Source: an uncultured Clostridia bacterium (lineage in GTDB: Bacteria; Bacillota; Clostridia; Oscillospirales; Acutalibacteraceae). Taken from it: 47,082 nucleotides of DNA. Positions 24,553 to 32,854 of the stretch are shown in pieces. Where the stretch lies: positions 1 to 47,082 of the forward strand of contig CAKZZS010000014.1 in NCBI GenBank assembly GCA_937884975.1. The letters are read 5' to 3'. The notes below the pieces were generated by a model, which saw nothing but the letters and a program-made list of their open reading frames with translations, had not been told where the DNA came from and did not search any database. A program made the position numbers and the translations under genes. The stretch's first letter is position 1. Each line of letters opens with the position of its first letter.

Positions 24553-24581
24553 TTGACAAACAAAAACCGATAAAATAAAAT
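24553..24581 (+). promoter_or_regulatory. promoter of the divergent lipoprotein gene
   Basis: TTGACA (24553-24558), 17 nt, TAAAAT (24576-24581): the same two boxes as the divergent znu promoter. A weaker AAAAT-C-ATTTT element (about 24584-24598) sits in the same position as the Zur box and may be a degenerate operator. Confidence 0.7.
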
Positions 24582-24610
24582 AATAAAAATCATTTTGGGG
24601 AGGTAATTAA

Positions 24611-25096
24611 ATGAAAAAACTGATTATTCCGCTTATTATGATAATGCTGTTAAGTTCCTGCGCTGCGAAGAAAAGCGAAACCGCAAACGTCGCCTCCCCT
24701 GTCGAGGTAATTGAGGTTTCCGATGCCGAAAGCGCCTATACCCGAAGTGAAGACGAATTGCTTGATATTTCGGTTATGAAGGGGGACCTTGCATACAGCA
24801 CGGTATTCGATATGATGAATAACCCCGAAACCTATATCGGAAGAAAGGTTAAAATGCAGGGTCTTTTCACCGCCTTCCTTGACGAGGAAACGGGAAACCA
24901 GTACTTTGCCTGTATTATTCCCGACGCTACGGCGTGCTGCTCCCAGGGTATTGAATTTGTCTGGGAGGGTAACCATTCGTGGCCCGAGGATTATCCGGAG
25001 CTTGACGACGAAATCACCGTTGAAGGGACGTTCGAAACCTACTACGAGGACGAATATCTTTATTGCCATCTTGTAGATGCCGATATGAGCTTTTAA
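24611..25096 (+). CDS. lipoprotein with TIGR03943/DUF1980-like domain
   Basis: 161 aa. Short lipoprotein signal ending LLSSC. The mature domain NPETYIGRKVKMQGLFTAF, YFACIIPDATACCSQGIEFVW and PELDDEITVEGTFETYY-DEYLYCHLVDA resembles the C-terminal domain of YcgQ-like (TIGR03943) proteins, with a conserved Cys-Cys that could bind metal. It is divergent from zur and has a near-identical promoter, so co-regulation by zinc is likely. The lipoprotein at 20894 is a distant relative; together they bracket the transporter. RBS GGGGAGG. The exact function is unknown; a zinc chaperone or sensor role is inference. Confidence 0.7.
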   Translation: MKKLIIPLIMIMLLSSCAAKKSETANVASPVEVIEVSDAESAYTRSEDELLDISVMKGDLAYSTVFDMMNNPETYIGRKVKMQGLFTAFLDEETGNQYFACIIPDATACCSQGIEFVWEGNHSWPEDYPELDDEITVEGTFETYYEDEYLYCHLVDADMSF

Positions 25097-25097
25097 C

Positions 25098-25265
25098 AAA
25101 AAACACCTCCGAAAAAGGGCGATACCGAAAAGGATATTTAGGTTTTGGCTTTGTCCTTTTGTCTCTAAAGCAATTAAAAATCCCCTGAATACGAAAGTAT
25201 GCAGGGGATTTTATTATCGCTTTATGAACTAAAACTACTTTGCACCCTAAATTGGAGGTGTTTTT
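25098..25265. repeat. candidate miniature inverted-repeat element
   Basis: AAAAACACCTCC (left end, about 25099-25110) and its exact complement GGAGGTGTTTTT (25254-25265) bound a 168-bp AT-rich segment that fills the gap between two convergent stop codons. The next bases inside (AAAGGG / CCCTAAA) are also partly complementary. No ORF lies inside. It may instead be a chance pair; no target duplication is evident. Confidence 0.4.
25177..25212. terminator. bidirectional terminator
   Basis: Stem AAAATCCCCTG-a-ATAC / GTAT-g-CAGGGGATTTT with GAAA tetraloop, between the convergent lipoprotein and GH13 genes. Confidence 0.85.
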
Positions 25266-25269
25266 CTTT

Positions 25270-27120
25270 CTATCTGAAAATTGCCGCTGTATCGGGAGGG
25301 ATAATTACCTTGCACCCGTCCGTTTCAAGTCCGTTTATTTCACTCGCGCCGAACCATTCGTTCGGAAGAATATAGGTAATTTCTTCCTCATTTTTATTTA
25401 CGATTACAAGAAGTCGGCTGTTTTCGCTTTTTCTTTCAAACGCAACGCATTTGAGAATTGAAGAAATAAAACGGATTTTTCCGTCCTTTAAGGCAGGAAT
25501 GCCCTTTCTTAATTTCCCGAGCTTTTTATAAAAGTCAATAAGCTCTCTGTTTTCGTCTCCCCACGGATAACAGCCGCGGTTAAACGGGTCCTTGTAACCC
25601 TGCATTCCTGCTTCGTCGCCGTAGTAAACAGACGGTACGCCGGGTAAGGTATATTGAAGAATAGCCGCAAGCTTTAAGAGCTTTACGCCCTTTTTGTATT
25701 CGTCTTCACTTAATTTATGGACCGCCTGCCACGGTCTGCCCTTGTTTTCACAGCTTTCGCCGGCAAGAAAGGTAATCGCCCTCTCCGTGTCGTGAGTGCC
25801 GATATGATTCATCAGCACATTGACAGCTTCACTCGGATAATTTTCAATAACCGAAATAATTCTTTCGTAAAAATCCTCGGCATTTCCGAAACGCACAAAA
25901 TCAAGAATTGCGTTTGCAAACGGGTAATTCATAACGCTGTCAAGCTGGTCGCCCAAAAGATAGCGCCGTCTTTCGCCGTAGCTTTCCTTGTTTGTTGCGT
26001 CCTCCCAGACCTCGCCTATCAAAACGGCGTTTTTATCCGTCTTTTTAACGCTTTTTCTCAATACGTCAATAAAGCAGTCTGGCAATTCGTCCGCAACATC
26101 AAGCCGAAAGCCCGATGCGCCTGCAATAAGCCACGTTTCAACAACTCCGTTTTTACCTGTGATAAATTTCTGATAGCTTTTGTTTTCCTCTCTTACCTCG
26201 GGCAGGGTTTCGAATCCCCACCAGCTTTTGTATTCATCGGGAAAAACATCAAATTTATACCATTCAAAATACGGTGACTTTTGGGAATTATACGCTCCGA
26301 CGCTGTCATATCTCTCATATTTATTAAAATAAATGCTGTCGTCGCCCGTGTGGGAAAACACGCCGTCAAGGATAATGCCTATCCCCTTTTCCTTTGCCTT
26401 TTTACAAAGGGAAGCAAAATCCTCCCCTGTGCCGAGCAAGGGGTCAATTTTCATATAATCGGCGGTGTTGTATCTGTGATTCGAATGAGCCTCAAAAATC
26501 GGATTAAGATAAATGCAGGTAACGCCCAATTCGCTTAAGTAATCGAGCTTGCTCTCAATTCCCTTCAGGTCGCCGCAGAAATAGTCGTTATTTAACACCT
26601 TTCCGTTTTCGTCCGGCTTCCAATAAGGCTCCTGTCCCCAGTCGTCGCGGATTATTCTGTCCGACGGGACGTTTTTCTTTTTTTCCCCCGAGAAGCAGAA
26701 GCGGTCAGGGAAAATCTGATAAATAATGCCGCCCTTGAGCCAGTCGGGAGTTTTAAAGGAGGGTGAATACACCGTAAGCTGCCAATCCTCGCCGAAATTA
26801 ACGCTGCACCTGTCATTTCCGAGGTTTTTTATTGAAGAAGTGCCGAAATCTGTTGAGTACTCAAAATGATACCAGTAAAGTCCCTTTTCCTCCACCGTAA
26901 AGCTTATATCCCACACTTCGCAGTCGTCCGAGTGCATACCTGCCCAGTACATTTGCTTTTTTTCACATTCCTCGCCGTCCTTTTTTATGACGAGATACGC
27001 ATAATGCACGCCGAAGCTTCTCGGCATAAGAAGACAAAGCCGCAGAGACTCCCCTGCGGCAATTGCCCCGAATTTATTCTTATAAAAGCTGTTTCGCGAA
27101 GAATAAAAGCAAAAATCCAT
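25270..27120 (-). CDS. GH13 alpha-amylase family glucan hydrolase (neopullulanase/cyclomaltodextrinase-like)
   Basis: 616 aa. An N-terminal beta-sandwich (about 1-125) precedes the barrel, which starts GGIIYQIFPDRFC. Catalytic elements: ILDGVFSHTG, ASGFRLDVADE (nucleophile Asp), LIGEVWED (acid/base Glu) and IGTHDTER (third Asp). Layout and length fit intracellular maltogenic amylase, neopullulanase or cyclomaltodextrinase; no signal peptide. It starts 5 bp after the glgP stop and has no good RBS of its own, so translation probably depends on coupling to glgP. The pair would debranch or cut glucan chains and phosphorolyse them. Confidence 0.85.
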   Translation of the reverse strand: MDFCFYSSRNSFYKNKFGAIAAGESLRLCLLMPRSFGVHYAYLVIKKDGEECEKKQMYWAGMHSDDCEVWDISFTVEEKGLYWYHFEYSTDFGTSSIKNLGNDRCSVNFGEDWQLTVYSPSFKTPDWLKGGIIYQIFPDRFCFSGEKKKNVPSDRIIRDDWGQEPYWKPDENGKVLNNDYFCGDLKGIESKLDYLSELGVTCIYLNPIFEAHSNHRYNTADYMKIDPLLGTGEDFASLCKKAKEKGIGIILDGVFSHTGDDSIYFNKYERYDSVGAYNSQKSPYFEWYKFDVFPDEYKSWWGFETLPEVREENKSYQKFITGKNGVVETWLIAGASGFRLDVADELPDCFIDVLRKSVKKTDKNAVLIGEVWEDATNKESYGERRRYLLGDQLDSVMNYPFANAILDFVRFGNAEDFYERIISVIENYPSEAVNVLMNHIGTHDTERAITFLAGESCENKGRPWQAVHKLSEDEYKKGVKLLKLAAILQYTLPGVPSVYYGDEAGMQGYKDPFNRGCYPWGDENRELIDFYKKLGKLRKGIPALKDGKIRFISSILKCVAFERKSENSRLLVIVNKNEEEITYILPNEWFGASEINGLETDGCKVIIPPDTAAIFR

Positions 27121-27125
27121 AGTTC

Positions 27126-29540
27126 TTATTTCTTAAACGCTGATTTTGTATGCCAGATATTCTGAGCATATTCTCTTATTGAACGGTCGGCGGCAAAAAT
27201 ACCTGCATTTGCAGTGTTCATAAGCGACATCTGGGCATATTTCTTTTTATTGTTCCAAAGCTCGGTAATTGTCTGCTGCGCGTTGCGGTAATCCTGGAAA
27301 TCGGCAAGAACCATATACGGATCGTTATAGAGAATGCTTGACGTGATTTCCGGGAAATACTGACCGTTGACGCCGTTACGGTTGAGATAATCAAGCACCT
27401 TTCTGATTTCCTCGTTGTTATCGTAATACGTCTGCGGATTATAGCCCCTGTGCTTTAACTGCTCAACCTCGGGCGTGGTCATACCGAAGATAACGATATT
27501 GTCATCGCCCACCGCGTCGTGAATTTCAACATTTGCGCCGTCAAGAGTGCCGAGAGTAACCGCGCCGTTAATCATAAATTTCATATTGCTCGTTCCGCTT
27601 GCTTCGGTTCCTGCAAGTGAAATCTGCTCGGAAATATCGGCGGTCGGGATAAGTCTTTCAGCCTTTGTGACGTTGTAATCCTCAACGTAAAATACCTTAA
27701 GGTACTTATTGACGTCGGGGTCATTGTTAATCATATCTGAAAGAGCGCAGATAAAGCTGATAATCTTTTTAGCCATAAAGTAGCCTGCAGCCGCCTTTGC
27801 GCCGAAAATGTATGTGTGAGGCGTGTAATTGCCGTTGGGATTTTCCTTAATTTTAAGGTATTCGGCAACAATGCTCAAAGCGTTCAGGTGCTGACGCTTA
27901 TATTCGTGAAGGCGCTTGACCTGAACATCGAATATTGACTCGGGGTCAAGCGATACGCCCGTTGTCTTTTTGATATAGTTTGAAAAATCAACCTTGTTTT
28001 TATACTTGACCTCGGCAATTTTTTCAAGAACCGCCTTGTCATTTTTAAACGCCTTAAGCCTTTCAAGCTCATTTGCGTTAAGCACATAGCCGTCGCCGAT
28101 AAGCTCTTTTATAAGCTTTGCCAATTCCGGATTCGCCTGACAGAGCCAACGTCTATGGGCAATACCGTTTGTGACGTTTGTGAATTTTGAAGGAGTAAGA
28201 GCGTAAAAATCGCTGAAAACGGTATCCTTGAGGATTTCGCTGTGAAGAGCCGAAACGCCGTTTACGCAATGGCTTCCCGCAACACAGAGATTTGCCATTC
28301 TGACGACGCCGTTTGAAATAATCGCCATTCTTTCAACGGTATCCGCATTTCCCGTTGCGTTCCAGACAAACGCGCGGAAACGGTTGTCAATTTCCTTCGT
28401 AATCTGATAAATTCTCGGAAGAAGTCTTTTGAACAGGTCCTCGGGCCAGCACTCAAGCGCTTCCTTCATAACCGTATGGTTTGTATAAGCAACGGTATTC
28501 GTAACGATATTCCACGCCTCGTCCCAGCCGTAGCCGCACTCGTCGAGCAAAATTCTCATAAGCTCGGGAATAGCCATTGTCGGGTGGGTATCGTTAATAT
28601 GAATTGCAACCTTCTGTGCGAAGTTGTCAATTGTATTGTAATGGCGAAGATGGCGTCTTACAATATCCTGAACCGAAGCGGAAACGAGGAAATACTGCTG
28701 ACGAAGTCTTAAGGATTTTCCCTCGGGATGGTTATCCGCAGGATAGAGCACCTTTGAAATAACCTCAGCCATAGCGTTCTGCTCAAGCGCGCGGATATAG
28801 TCGCCCTGGTTGAACAGGTTCATATCAAGAGCAGCCGCCTTTGCCGACCAAAGGCGAAGAACCGAAATTCCCTTGCCGTCCTTGCCTGCAACGTACATAT
28901 CGTACGGAACAGCCTTTACGGGCTTTGAATCCACGATTTCAACGTGGTGGTAAGTCCCTTCCCAGGAATCCTTTACCTCTCCCTCAAAGGTGACGTCAAG
29001 CGCCCATTCCTCATGAGGAACAAGCCATACCTCGCCGCCCGGAAGCCAAAAATCGGGAAGCTCCGTCTGCCAGCCGTCAATAAGCTTCTGCTTGAAAATG
29101 CCTGCCTCATAGAGAATTGAATAACCTCTTGCAGGGTATCCGTCGGTTGCAAGTCCGTCAAGATAGCAGGCTGCAAGTCTTCCCAAGCCGCCGTTACCGA
29201 GTCCTGCGTCGGGCTCGCATTCGTAAAGCTTTTCGAGGTTGACGCCGTATTCCTTGAGAACATTTTTAAAAGTATTTGTAAGATTAAGATTATAAAGCGT
29301 ATTTTTAAGAGAACGTCCCATAAGGAATTCCATACAAAGGTAATAAACGGTTTTTGTTCCGTTCTTTTCACCCTTTTCAAAAAATTCCGTACGTCCTCTG
29401 CTCATAAGGTCCCTGAGCACAAGCGCAACTGCCTTATAATACTGCTCATCCGTAGCATTGTGCGGCTCAACGCCGATAAAATGCGAGAGCTTATTTTCAA
29501 GCATCTCCTTTGCCTGAGCCTTTGTCAAACGGTAATTCAT
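27126..29540 (-). CDS. glgP: glycogen/maltodextrin phosphorylase
   Basis: 804 aa, GT35. N-terminal YYLCMEFLMGRSL, GNGGLGRLAACYLD, HINDTHPTMAIPELMR and the PLP-binding EASGTSNMKFMINGAVTLGT with its Lys. Full length, all core motifs. It releases glucose-1-phosphate from glycogen or maltodextrin in the cytoplasm. First gene of a two-gene unit with the GH13 enzyme. RBS GGAGG. Confidence 0.95.
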   Translation of the reverse strand: MNYRLTKAQAKEMLENKLSHFIGVEPHNATDEQYYKAVALVLRDLMSRGRTEFFEKGEKNGTKTVYYLCMEFLMGRSLKNTLYNLNLTNTFKNVLKEYGVNLEKLYECEPDAGLGNGGLGRLAACYLDGLATDGYPARGYSILYEAGIFKQKLIDGWQTELPDFWLPGGEVWLVPHEEWALDVTFEGEVKDSWEGTYHHVEIVDSKPVKAVPYDMYVAGKDGKGISVLRLWSAKAAALDMNLFNQGDYIRALEQNAMAEVISKVLYPADNHPEGKSLRLRQQYFLVSASVQDIVRRHLRHYNTIDNFAQKVAIHINDTHPTMAIPELMRILLDECGYGWDEAWNIVTNTVAYTNHTVMKEALECWPEDLFKRLLPRIYQITKEIDNRFRAFVWNATGNADTVERMAIISNGVVRMANLCVAGSHCVNGVSALHSEILKDTVFSDFYALTPSKFTNVTNGIAHRRWLCQANPELAKLIKELIGDGYVLNANELERLKAFKNDKAVLEKIAEVKYKNKVDFSNYIKKTTGVSLDPESIFDVQVKRLHEYKRQHLNALSIVAEYLKIKENPNGNYTPHTYIFGAKAAAGYFMAKKIISFICALSDMINNDPDVNKYLKVFYVEDYNVTKAERLIPTADISEQISLAGTEASGTSNMKFMINGAVTLGTLDGANVEIHDAVGDDNIVIFGMTTPEVEQLKHRGYNPQTYYDNNEEIRKVLDYLNRNGVNGQYFPEITSSILYNDPYMVLADFQDYRNAQQTITELWNNKKKYAQMSLMNTANAGIFAADRSIREYAQNIWHTKSAFKK

Positions 29541-29656
29541 ATATATCCTCCGAAAACTGTATTAGTGTAAACAAAACAATATGATTATTTTATACCAATT
29601 CTGCCTTAATTTCAACCTTTAGAACAGTATTTTGTCTTTTCTCACAGTTTAGCATA

Positions 29657-29685
29657 TTGTTAAAACTGAAATTATGTGATAAAAT
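29657..29685 (+). promoter_or_regulatory. promoter of ksgA-yfbR
   Basis: TTGTTA (29657-29662), 17 nt, TAAAAT (29680-29685), about 25 nt before the ksgA ribosome binding site. Confidence 0.6.
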
Positions 29686-29716
29686 AGCAGACAGATTAAA
29701 TGAACGGGGTGAAATG

Positions 29717-30595
29717 ATGTATAATCTGTCCGATATCGGCACTGTAAAAAGACTGCTTGAAGAAAACGGCTTTCATTTTTCAAAGTCGCTCGGCCAGAAT
29801 TTTCTTATCGACCCCGAGGTATGTCCGCAAATGGCCAATGAGGCAGTTTCGGACGGCGAAACGGGTATAATTGAAATCGGAGCCGGCGTCGGCGTTCTTA
29901 CAACCGAGCTTGCAAAAAGAGCCGAAAAGGTCGTGTCAATTGAGCTTGACAAAAGACTGCTGCCCATTCTTTCAAAAACTCTTTGCGATTTTGACAATGT
30001 TGAAATTGTCAACGAGGACGTTTTAAAGGTCGATTTAAAAAGGCTTATAAAAGAGAAATTCGGCGACAGAAAGGTTTCTGTCTGCGCAAATCTCCCCTAC
30101 TACATCACCTCTCCCGTGATTATGAAGCTGCTTGAAAGCAAGTTAGAAATAGAAAAAATTATCGTTATGGTGCAAAAGGAAGCGGCGGACAGAATCTGCG
30201 CCGAGGTCGGAGACAGAGATTCTGGCGCTCTTACGGCAGCCGTAAATTACTATTCAAAAGCCGAAAAGCTGTTTTTCGTGCCAAGAGAAAGCTTTATCCC
30301 CTCTCCGAAGGTCGACAGCGAGGTCATCTCCTTAAGGCTTTTAAAGGAAAGCCCCGTAAAGCCGAAGGATGAAACCGTTTTCTGGCAGACGGTAAAAGCC
30401 GCCTTTGCCCAGAGGAGAAAAACCGCGGTCAATTCTCTAAGCGCAGGGCTCTCAATTGAAAAAAGCGCTGTTTCCCTTATTTTAAAGGAATGCGGCTTTG
30501 AGGAAAACATACGCGCCGAAAGATTCACTATGAACGATTTCTGCCTTCTGGCGGACAGAATTACAGATTATAAGATAAAGGGTGAAAACCGATGA
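29717..30595 (+). CDS. ksgA: 16S rRNA dimethyladenosine transferase RsmA/KsgA
   Basis: 292 aa. FSKSLGQNFLIDP, IIEIGAGVGVLT (SAM motif I), VVSIELDKRL, CANLPYYITSPVI (NLPY catalytic motif) and FFVPRESFIPSPKVDS are diagnostic. It dimethylates two adjacent adenines of the 16S rRNA 3' hairpin late in 30S assembly. The ATG at 29717 is preferred (GGGGTGA at proper distance); ATG 29714 is one codon earlier, and the longer frame to 29657 overlaps the promoter. Overlaps the next gene by ATGA. Confidence 0.93.
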   Translation: MYNLSDIGTVKRLLEENGFHFSKSLGQNFLIDPEVCPQMANEAVSDGETGIIEIGAGVGVLTTELAKRAEKVVSIELDKRLLPILSKTLCDFDNVEIVNEDVLKVDLKRLIKEKFGDRKVSVCANLPYYITSPVIMKLLESKLEIEKIIVMVQKEAADRICAEVGDRDSGALTAAVNYYSKAEKLFFVPRESFIPSPKVDSEVISLRLLKESPVKPKDETVFWQTVKAAFAQRRKTAVNSLSAGLSIEKSAVSLILKECGFEENIRAERFTMNDFCLLADRITDYKIKGENR

Positions 30596-31170
30596 ATAAC
30601 TCATTTTTTGCTTTTTCTTCAAGAATTAAATACATAAACCGCTGGGCGCTTATGAGAAACACACGCACCGAAAGCCTTGCGGAGCATTCTCTTGAGGTTG
30701 CAACTCTTGCCCACGCGCTTGCGGTAATCGGCAACAAGAGGTTCAGTAAAAACTATAATGCCGAGCGCGCCGCTGCGCTTGCGCTTTATCATGACACGCC
30801 CGAAATCATTACGGGCGATATGCCGACTCCCGTAAAATACAACAGCGACCGGATGCGCAGTGAATTCAAAAAAATTGAGGATAACGCCTGTGAAAGACTC
30901 CTCGATATGCTGCCCGAGGATTTAAAAGAGGACTTTTCGCCGATGTTCTTTAAGGACGAAAAGGATAAAGAGCTTTGGGTGCTTATTAAGGCGGCGGATA
31001 AACTGAGCGCTTTGATAAAATGTATTGAAGAACGCAAGGCGGGAAATTCCGAATTCAAAATGGCGGAAAAAAGCACAAAGCAGATTATAAAAAAGCTGGA
31101 CTGTCCCGAATGCAACGTCTTTGTTGAGGAATTCTTACCTGCTTACGAGCTTACGCTCGACCAGTTATAA
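30592..31170 (+). CDS. yfbR: HD-domain 5'-deoxynucleotidase, YfbR-like
   Basis: 192 aa. NRWALMRNTRTESLAEHSLEVA, then ALYHDTPEIITGDMPTPVKY, gives the metal-binding H...HD...D pattern of the HD superfamily in the exact form of YfbR. YfbR dephosphorylates deoxyribonucleoside 5'-monophosphates and adjusts dNTP pools. Coupled to ksgA by a 4-bp overlap. Confidence 0.88.
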   Translation: MNNSFFAFSSRIKYINRWALMRNTRTESLAEHSLEVATLAHALAVIGNKRFSKNYNAERAAALALYHDTPEIITGDMPTPVKYNSDRMRSEFKKIEDNACERLLDMLPEDLKEDFSPMFFKDEKDKELWVLIKAADKLSALIKCIEERKAGNSEFKMAEKSTKQIIKKLDCPECNVFVEEFLPAYELTLDQL

Positions 31171-31178
31171 AAGAAAAA

Positions 31179-31208
31179 AACGGTATGCAAGTCACCTTAC
31201 ATACCGTT
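31179..31208. terminator. terminator between yfbR and zinc-ribbon gene
   Basis: 9-bp stem AACGGTATG / CATACCGTT followed by AATTTTT on the plus strand; A-rich run on the other side allows both directions. Confidence 0.8.
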
Positions 31209-31220
31209 AATTTTTACCTA

Positions 31221-31679
31221 TCAGAAATAATAGCTGTATCCGCCGAGCTCTCTGCCGAGTGAAACTCCGAAAACGGCAGCCAGGATAACCGCAATAATTG
31301 TAAGAATTACTACAAGAACAATGGCTATCCAATACGAACGGGCAAAATTCCTGCGGTTAATATTGCTCGAATCAACCGAGAAGATAATAAGGCAAATAAA
31401 GCCTACAACCGGAATTGAGAAAAGAAGCATATATCCGAAATATGCCCAGGGGCTCAACGGTTTATAATCCGGCGGAACCTGTGTGGGAGCCTGATATGCA
31501 GGCTGCGCAGGCGGAGTAGTCGGATAAGCGTTGTATGTATTCTGCTGGGGAATAGGCTGCGCTACGGGCTGGGATACAGGCTGGGATACGGGCTGCGACG
31601 AAGCGCTGAAGGAAGCGCCGCAGTTACTGCAAAAGCTTGTACCCGGAGCGACGGGAGCGCCGCATTTTGGACAATTCAT
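31221..31679 (-). CDS. zinc-ribbon protein with Pro/Gln-rich linker and two membrane helices
   Basis: 152 aa. N-terminal zinc ribbon CPKCGAPVAPGTSFCSNCG (two CxxC knuckles). Then a low-complexity linker of SQPV/AQP repeats and Tyr/Pro-rich sequence (about 25-75), and two hydrophobic segments (SPWAYFGYMLLFSIPVVGF and IAIVLVVILTIIAVILAA). This is a common Clostridia layout, often called zinc-ribbon domain protein, of unknown role. The second hydrophobic region follows a short NRRNFARSYW motif seen in such proteins. Confidence 0.75.
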   Translation of the reverse strand: MNCPKCGAPVAPGTSFCSNCGASFSASSQPVSQPVSQPVAQPIPQQNTYNAYPTTPPAQPAYQAPTQVPPDYKPLSPWAYFGYMLLFSIPVVGFICLIIFSVDSSNINRRNFARSYWIAIVLVVILTIIAVILAAVFGVSLGRELGGYSYYF

Positions 31680-31757
31680 AATAAAACCTCCGTTTTTTGT
31701 TTTTCATTTCTGCTCCTTAATTATAAAGCATTCAAAATAATATGTCAAATAAATAAT

Positions 31758-31787
31758 AAACCCGTCGGAAACAGTCCCGACGGGTTT
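31758..31787 (-). terminator. terminator of rplU-prp-rpmA operon
   Basis: 11-bp stem AAACCCGTCGG / CCGACGGGTTT with T-rich sequence following on the minus strand, 17 bp after the rpmA stop. Confidence 0.8.
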
Positions 31788-31803
31788 AAATTTGTCTTTA
31801 AAA

Positions 31804-32088
31804 CTACTGCTCAACAGCGTATACGCTGACCTTTTTGCGGTCCTTACCGTATCTTTCAAACTTAACCGTTCCGTCGATAAGAGCAAAAAGTGTGTCGTCC
31901 GAACCCTTGCCTACGTTGTTGCCGGGATGGATGTGAGTGCCCCTCTGTCTTACAAGGACGTTGCCTGCAAGTACAAACTGACCGTCAGCGCGCTTTGCGC
32001 CGAGTCTCTTTGATTCAGAATCACGGCCGTTACGGGTTGAACCCATACCTTTTTTATGAGCGAATAACTGAATGTTAATTTTAAGCAT
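31804..32088 (-). CDS. rpmA: 50S ribosomal protein L27
   Basis: 94 aa. The body GSTRNGRDSESKRLGAKRADGQFVLAGNVLVRQRGTHIHPG is L27. It begins with MLKINIQLF before AHKKG: the Bacillota-type extension, which Prp removes after Phe9 so that the mature N-terminus can reach the peptidyl-transferase centre. The protease gene lies immediately upstream, 3 bp away. Confidence 0.97.
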   Translation of the reverse strand: MLKINIQLFAHKKGMGSTRNGRDSESKRLGAKRADGQFVLAGNVLVRQRGTHIHPGNNVGKGSDDTLFALIDGTVKFERYGKDRKKVSVYAVEQ

Positions 32089-32091
32089 TTT

Positions 32092-32406
32092 TTACACCTC
32101 TTTTATCCTAATATAATCGGGATATTGCTTTACAAGCTCTTTCATCTGCAGATAAAAACCCTTTAACGGAATCTGGCACCGCTCGTCTTCACCGTCTTTG
32201 AGCTTAAGCGATATAAAGCCGTCCTCAACCTTAATTTCGGGTGAAGCCTTTATAACCTCAATAACGGTATTGGCTGTAAGAAAAGCCATTGACGAAACCG
32301 CCGCGCATACAATGTCCAGTCCTTCCTCGGCAAAACCCGAATGACCCGACACGGTAAAGCCCGTTAAAACTCCGTCCTTTGAGACGGAAAAATCTGCGTT
32401 AATCAT
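32092..32406 (-). CDS. prp: ribosomal-processing cysteine protease Prp
   Basis: 104 aa YsxB/Prp family. GHSGFAEEGLDIVCAAVSS carries catalytic His22 and Cys34 at the conserved 12-residue spacing. It cleaves the N-terminal extension of L27, encoded by the next gene. It lies 2 bp after the rplU stop. Confidence 0.95.
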   Translation of the reverse strand: MINADFSVSKDGVLTGFTVSGHSGFAEEGLDIVCAAVSSMAFLTANTVIEVIKASPEIKVEDGFISLKLKDGEDERCQIPLKGFYLQMKELVKQYPDYIRIKEV

Positions 32407-32408
32407 AA

Positions 32409-32720
32409 TTAAGCGTTAATAGCGGTAATCTCAACCAATGTGTAAGGCTGACGATGACCCATCTTACGCTTTTCGTTCTTCTTGGGCTTGTAGGTGAAAA
32501 CTGTTACCTTTTTAGCCTTGCCGTTTTTAACGACCTTGGCTGCAACGGTAGCGCCGTCAACATAGGGTGTGCCTGCCTTAAAGCCCTTATCGGTTCCAAG
32601 AGCAACAACCTTGTCAAAGGTTACGTCACTTTCAGCCTCAACAGCAAGCTTTTCGATATAGACCTTATCGCCGGCCTCTACCTTGTACTGCTTACCGCCT
32701 GTTTCAATGACTGCGTACAT
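32409..32720 (-). CDS. rplU: 50S ribosomal protein L21
   Basis: 103 aa. YAVIETGGKQYKVEAGDKVYIEKL opens it; KPKKNEKRKMGHRQPYTLVEI is the rRNA-binding C-terminus. First gene of rplU-prp-rpmA, transcribed from a near-consensus promoter through a ~90-nt leader. obgE, often fourth, is not adjacent. Confidence 0.97.
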   Translation of the reverse strand: MYAVIETGGKQYKVEAGDKVYIEKLAVEAESDVTFDKVVALGTDKGFKAGTPYVDGATVAAKVVKNGKAKKVTVFTYKPKKNEKRKMGHRQPYTLVEITAINA

Positions 32721-32810
32721 TCTTTTTTCCTTCCTTCATTACGGTCTCGCTAATCAGGCTAAATCAAAGATTTATTGTGTGCGTTTTCGCACGCCCTTAA
32801 TATGCGGCAA
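32721..32810 (-). promoter_or_regulatory. rplU 5' leader, candidate L21-leader element
   Basis: About 90 nt of untranslated leader between promoter and ATG. It contains hairpins GTGCG-AAAA-CGCAC and AAATC-TTT-GATTT and ends in AAGGAAGG. Bacillota rplU operons often have an autoregulatory L21 leader; position and hairpins fit, but I could not check the conserved sequence. Confidence 0.4.
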
Positions 32811-32815
32811 ATGGC

Positions 32816-32845
32816 ATTATATCACAGTAAATACAAGTATGTCAA
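32816..32845 (-). promoter_or_regulatory. promoter of rplU operon
   Basis: Minus strand TTGACA (32840-32845), 18 nt, TATAAT (32816-32821) with a TG one base before the -10 box (extended -10). Confidence 0.85.
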
Positions 32846-32854
32846 GAAAAAATT

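Noticed and set aside
25717..26277. 186-codon plus-strand open frame
   Set aside because: Antisense to the second GH13 enzyme, whose catalytic motifs are unambiguous.
29657..29716. Longer N-terminus for KsgA
   Set aside because: Its first codon is the -35 box of the likely promoter and the added residues are outside the family's conserved start.
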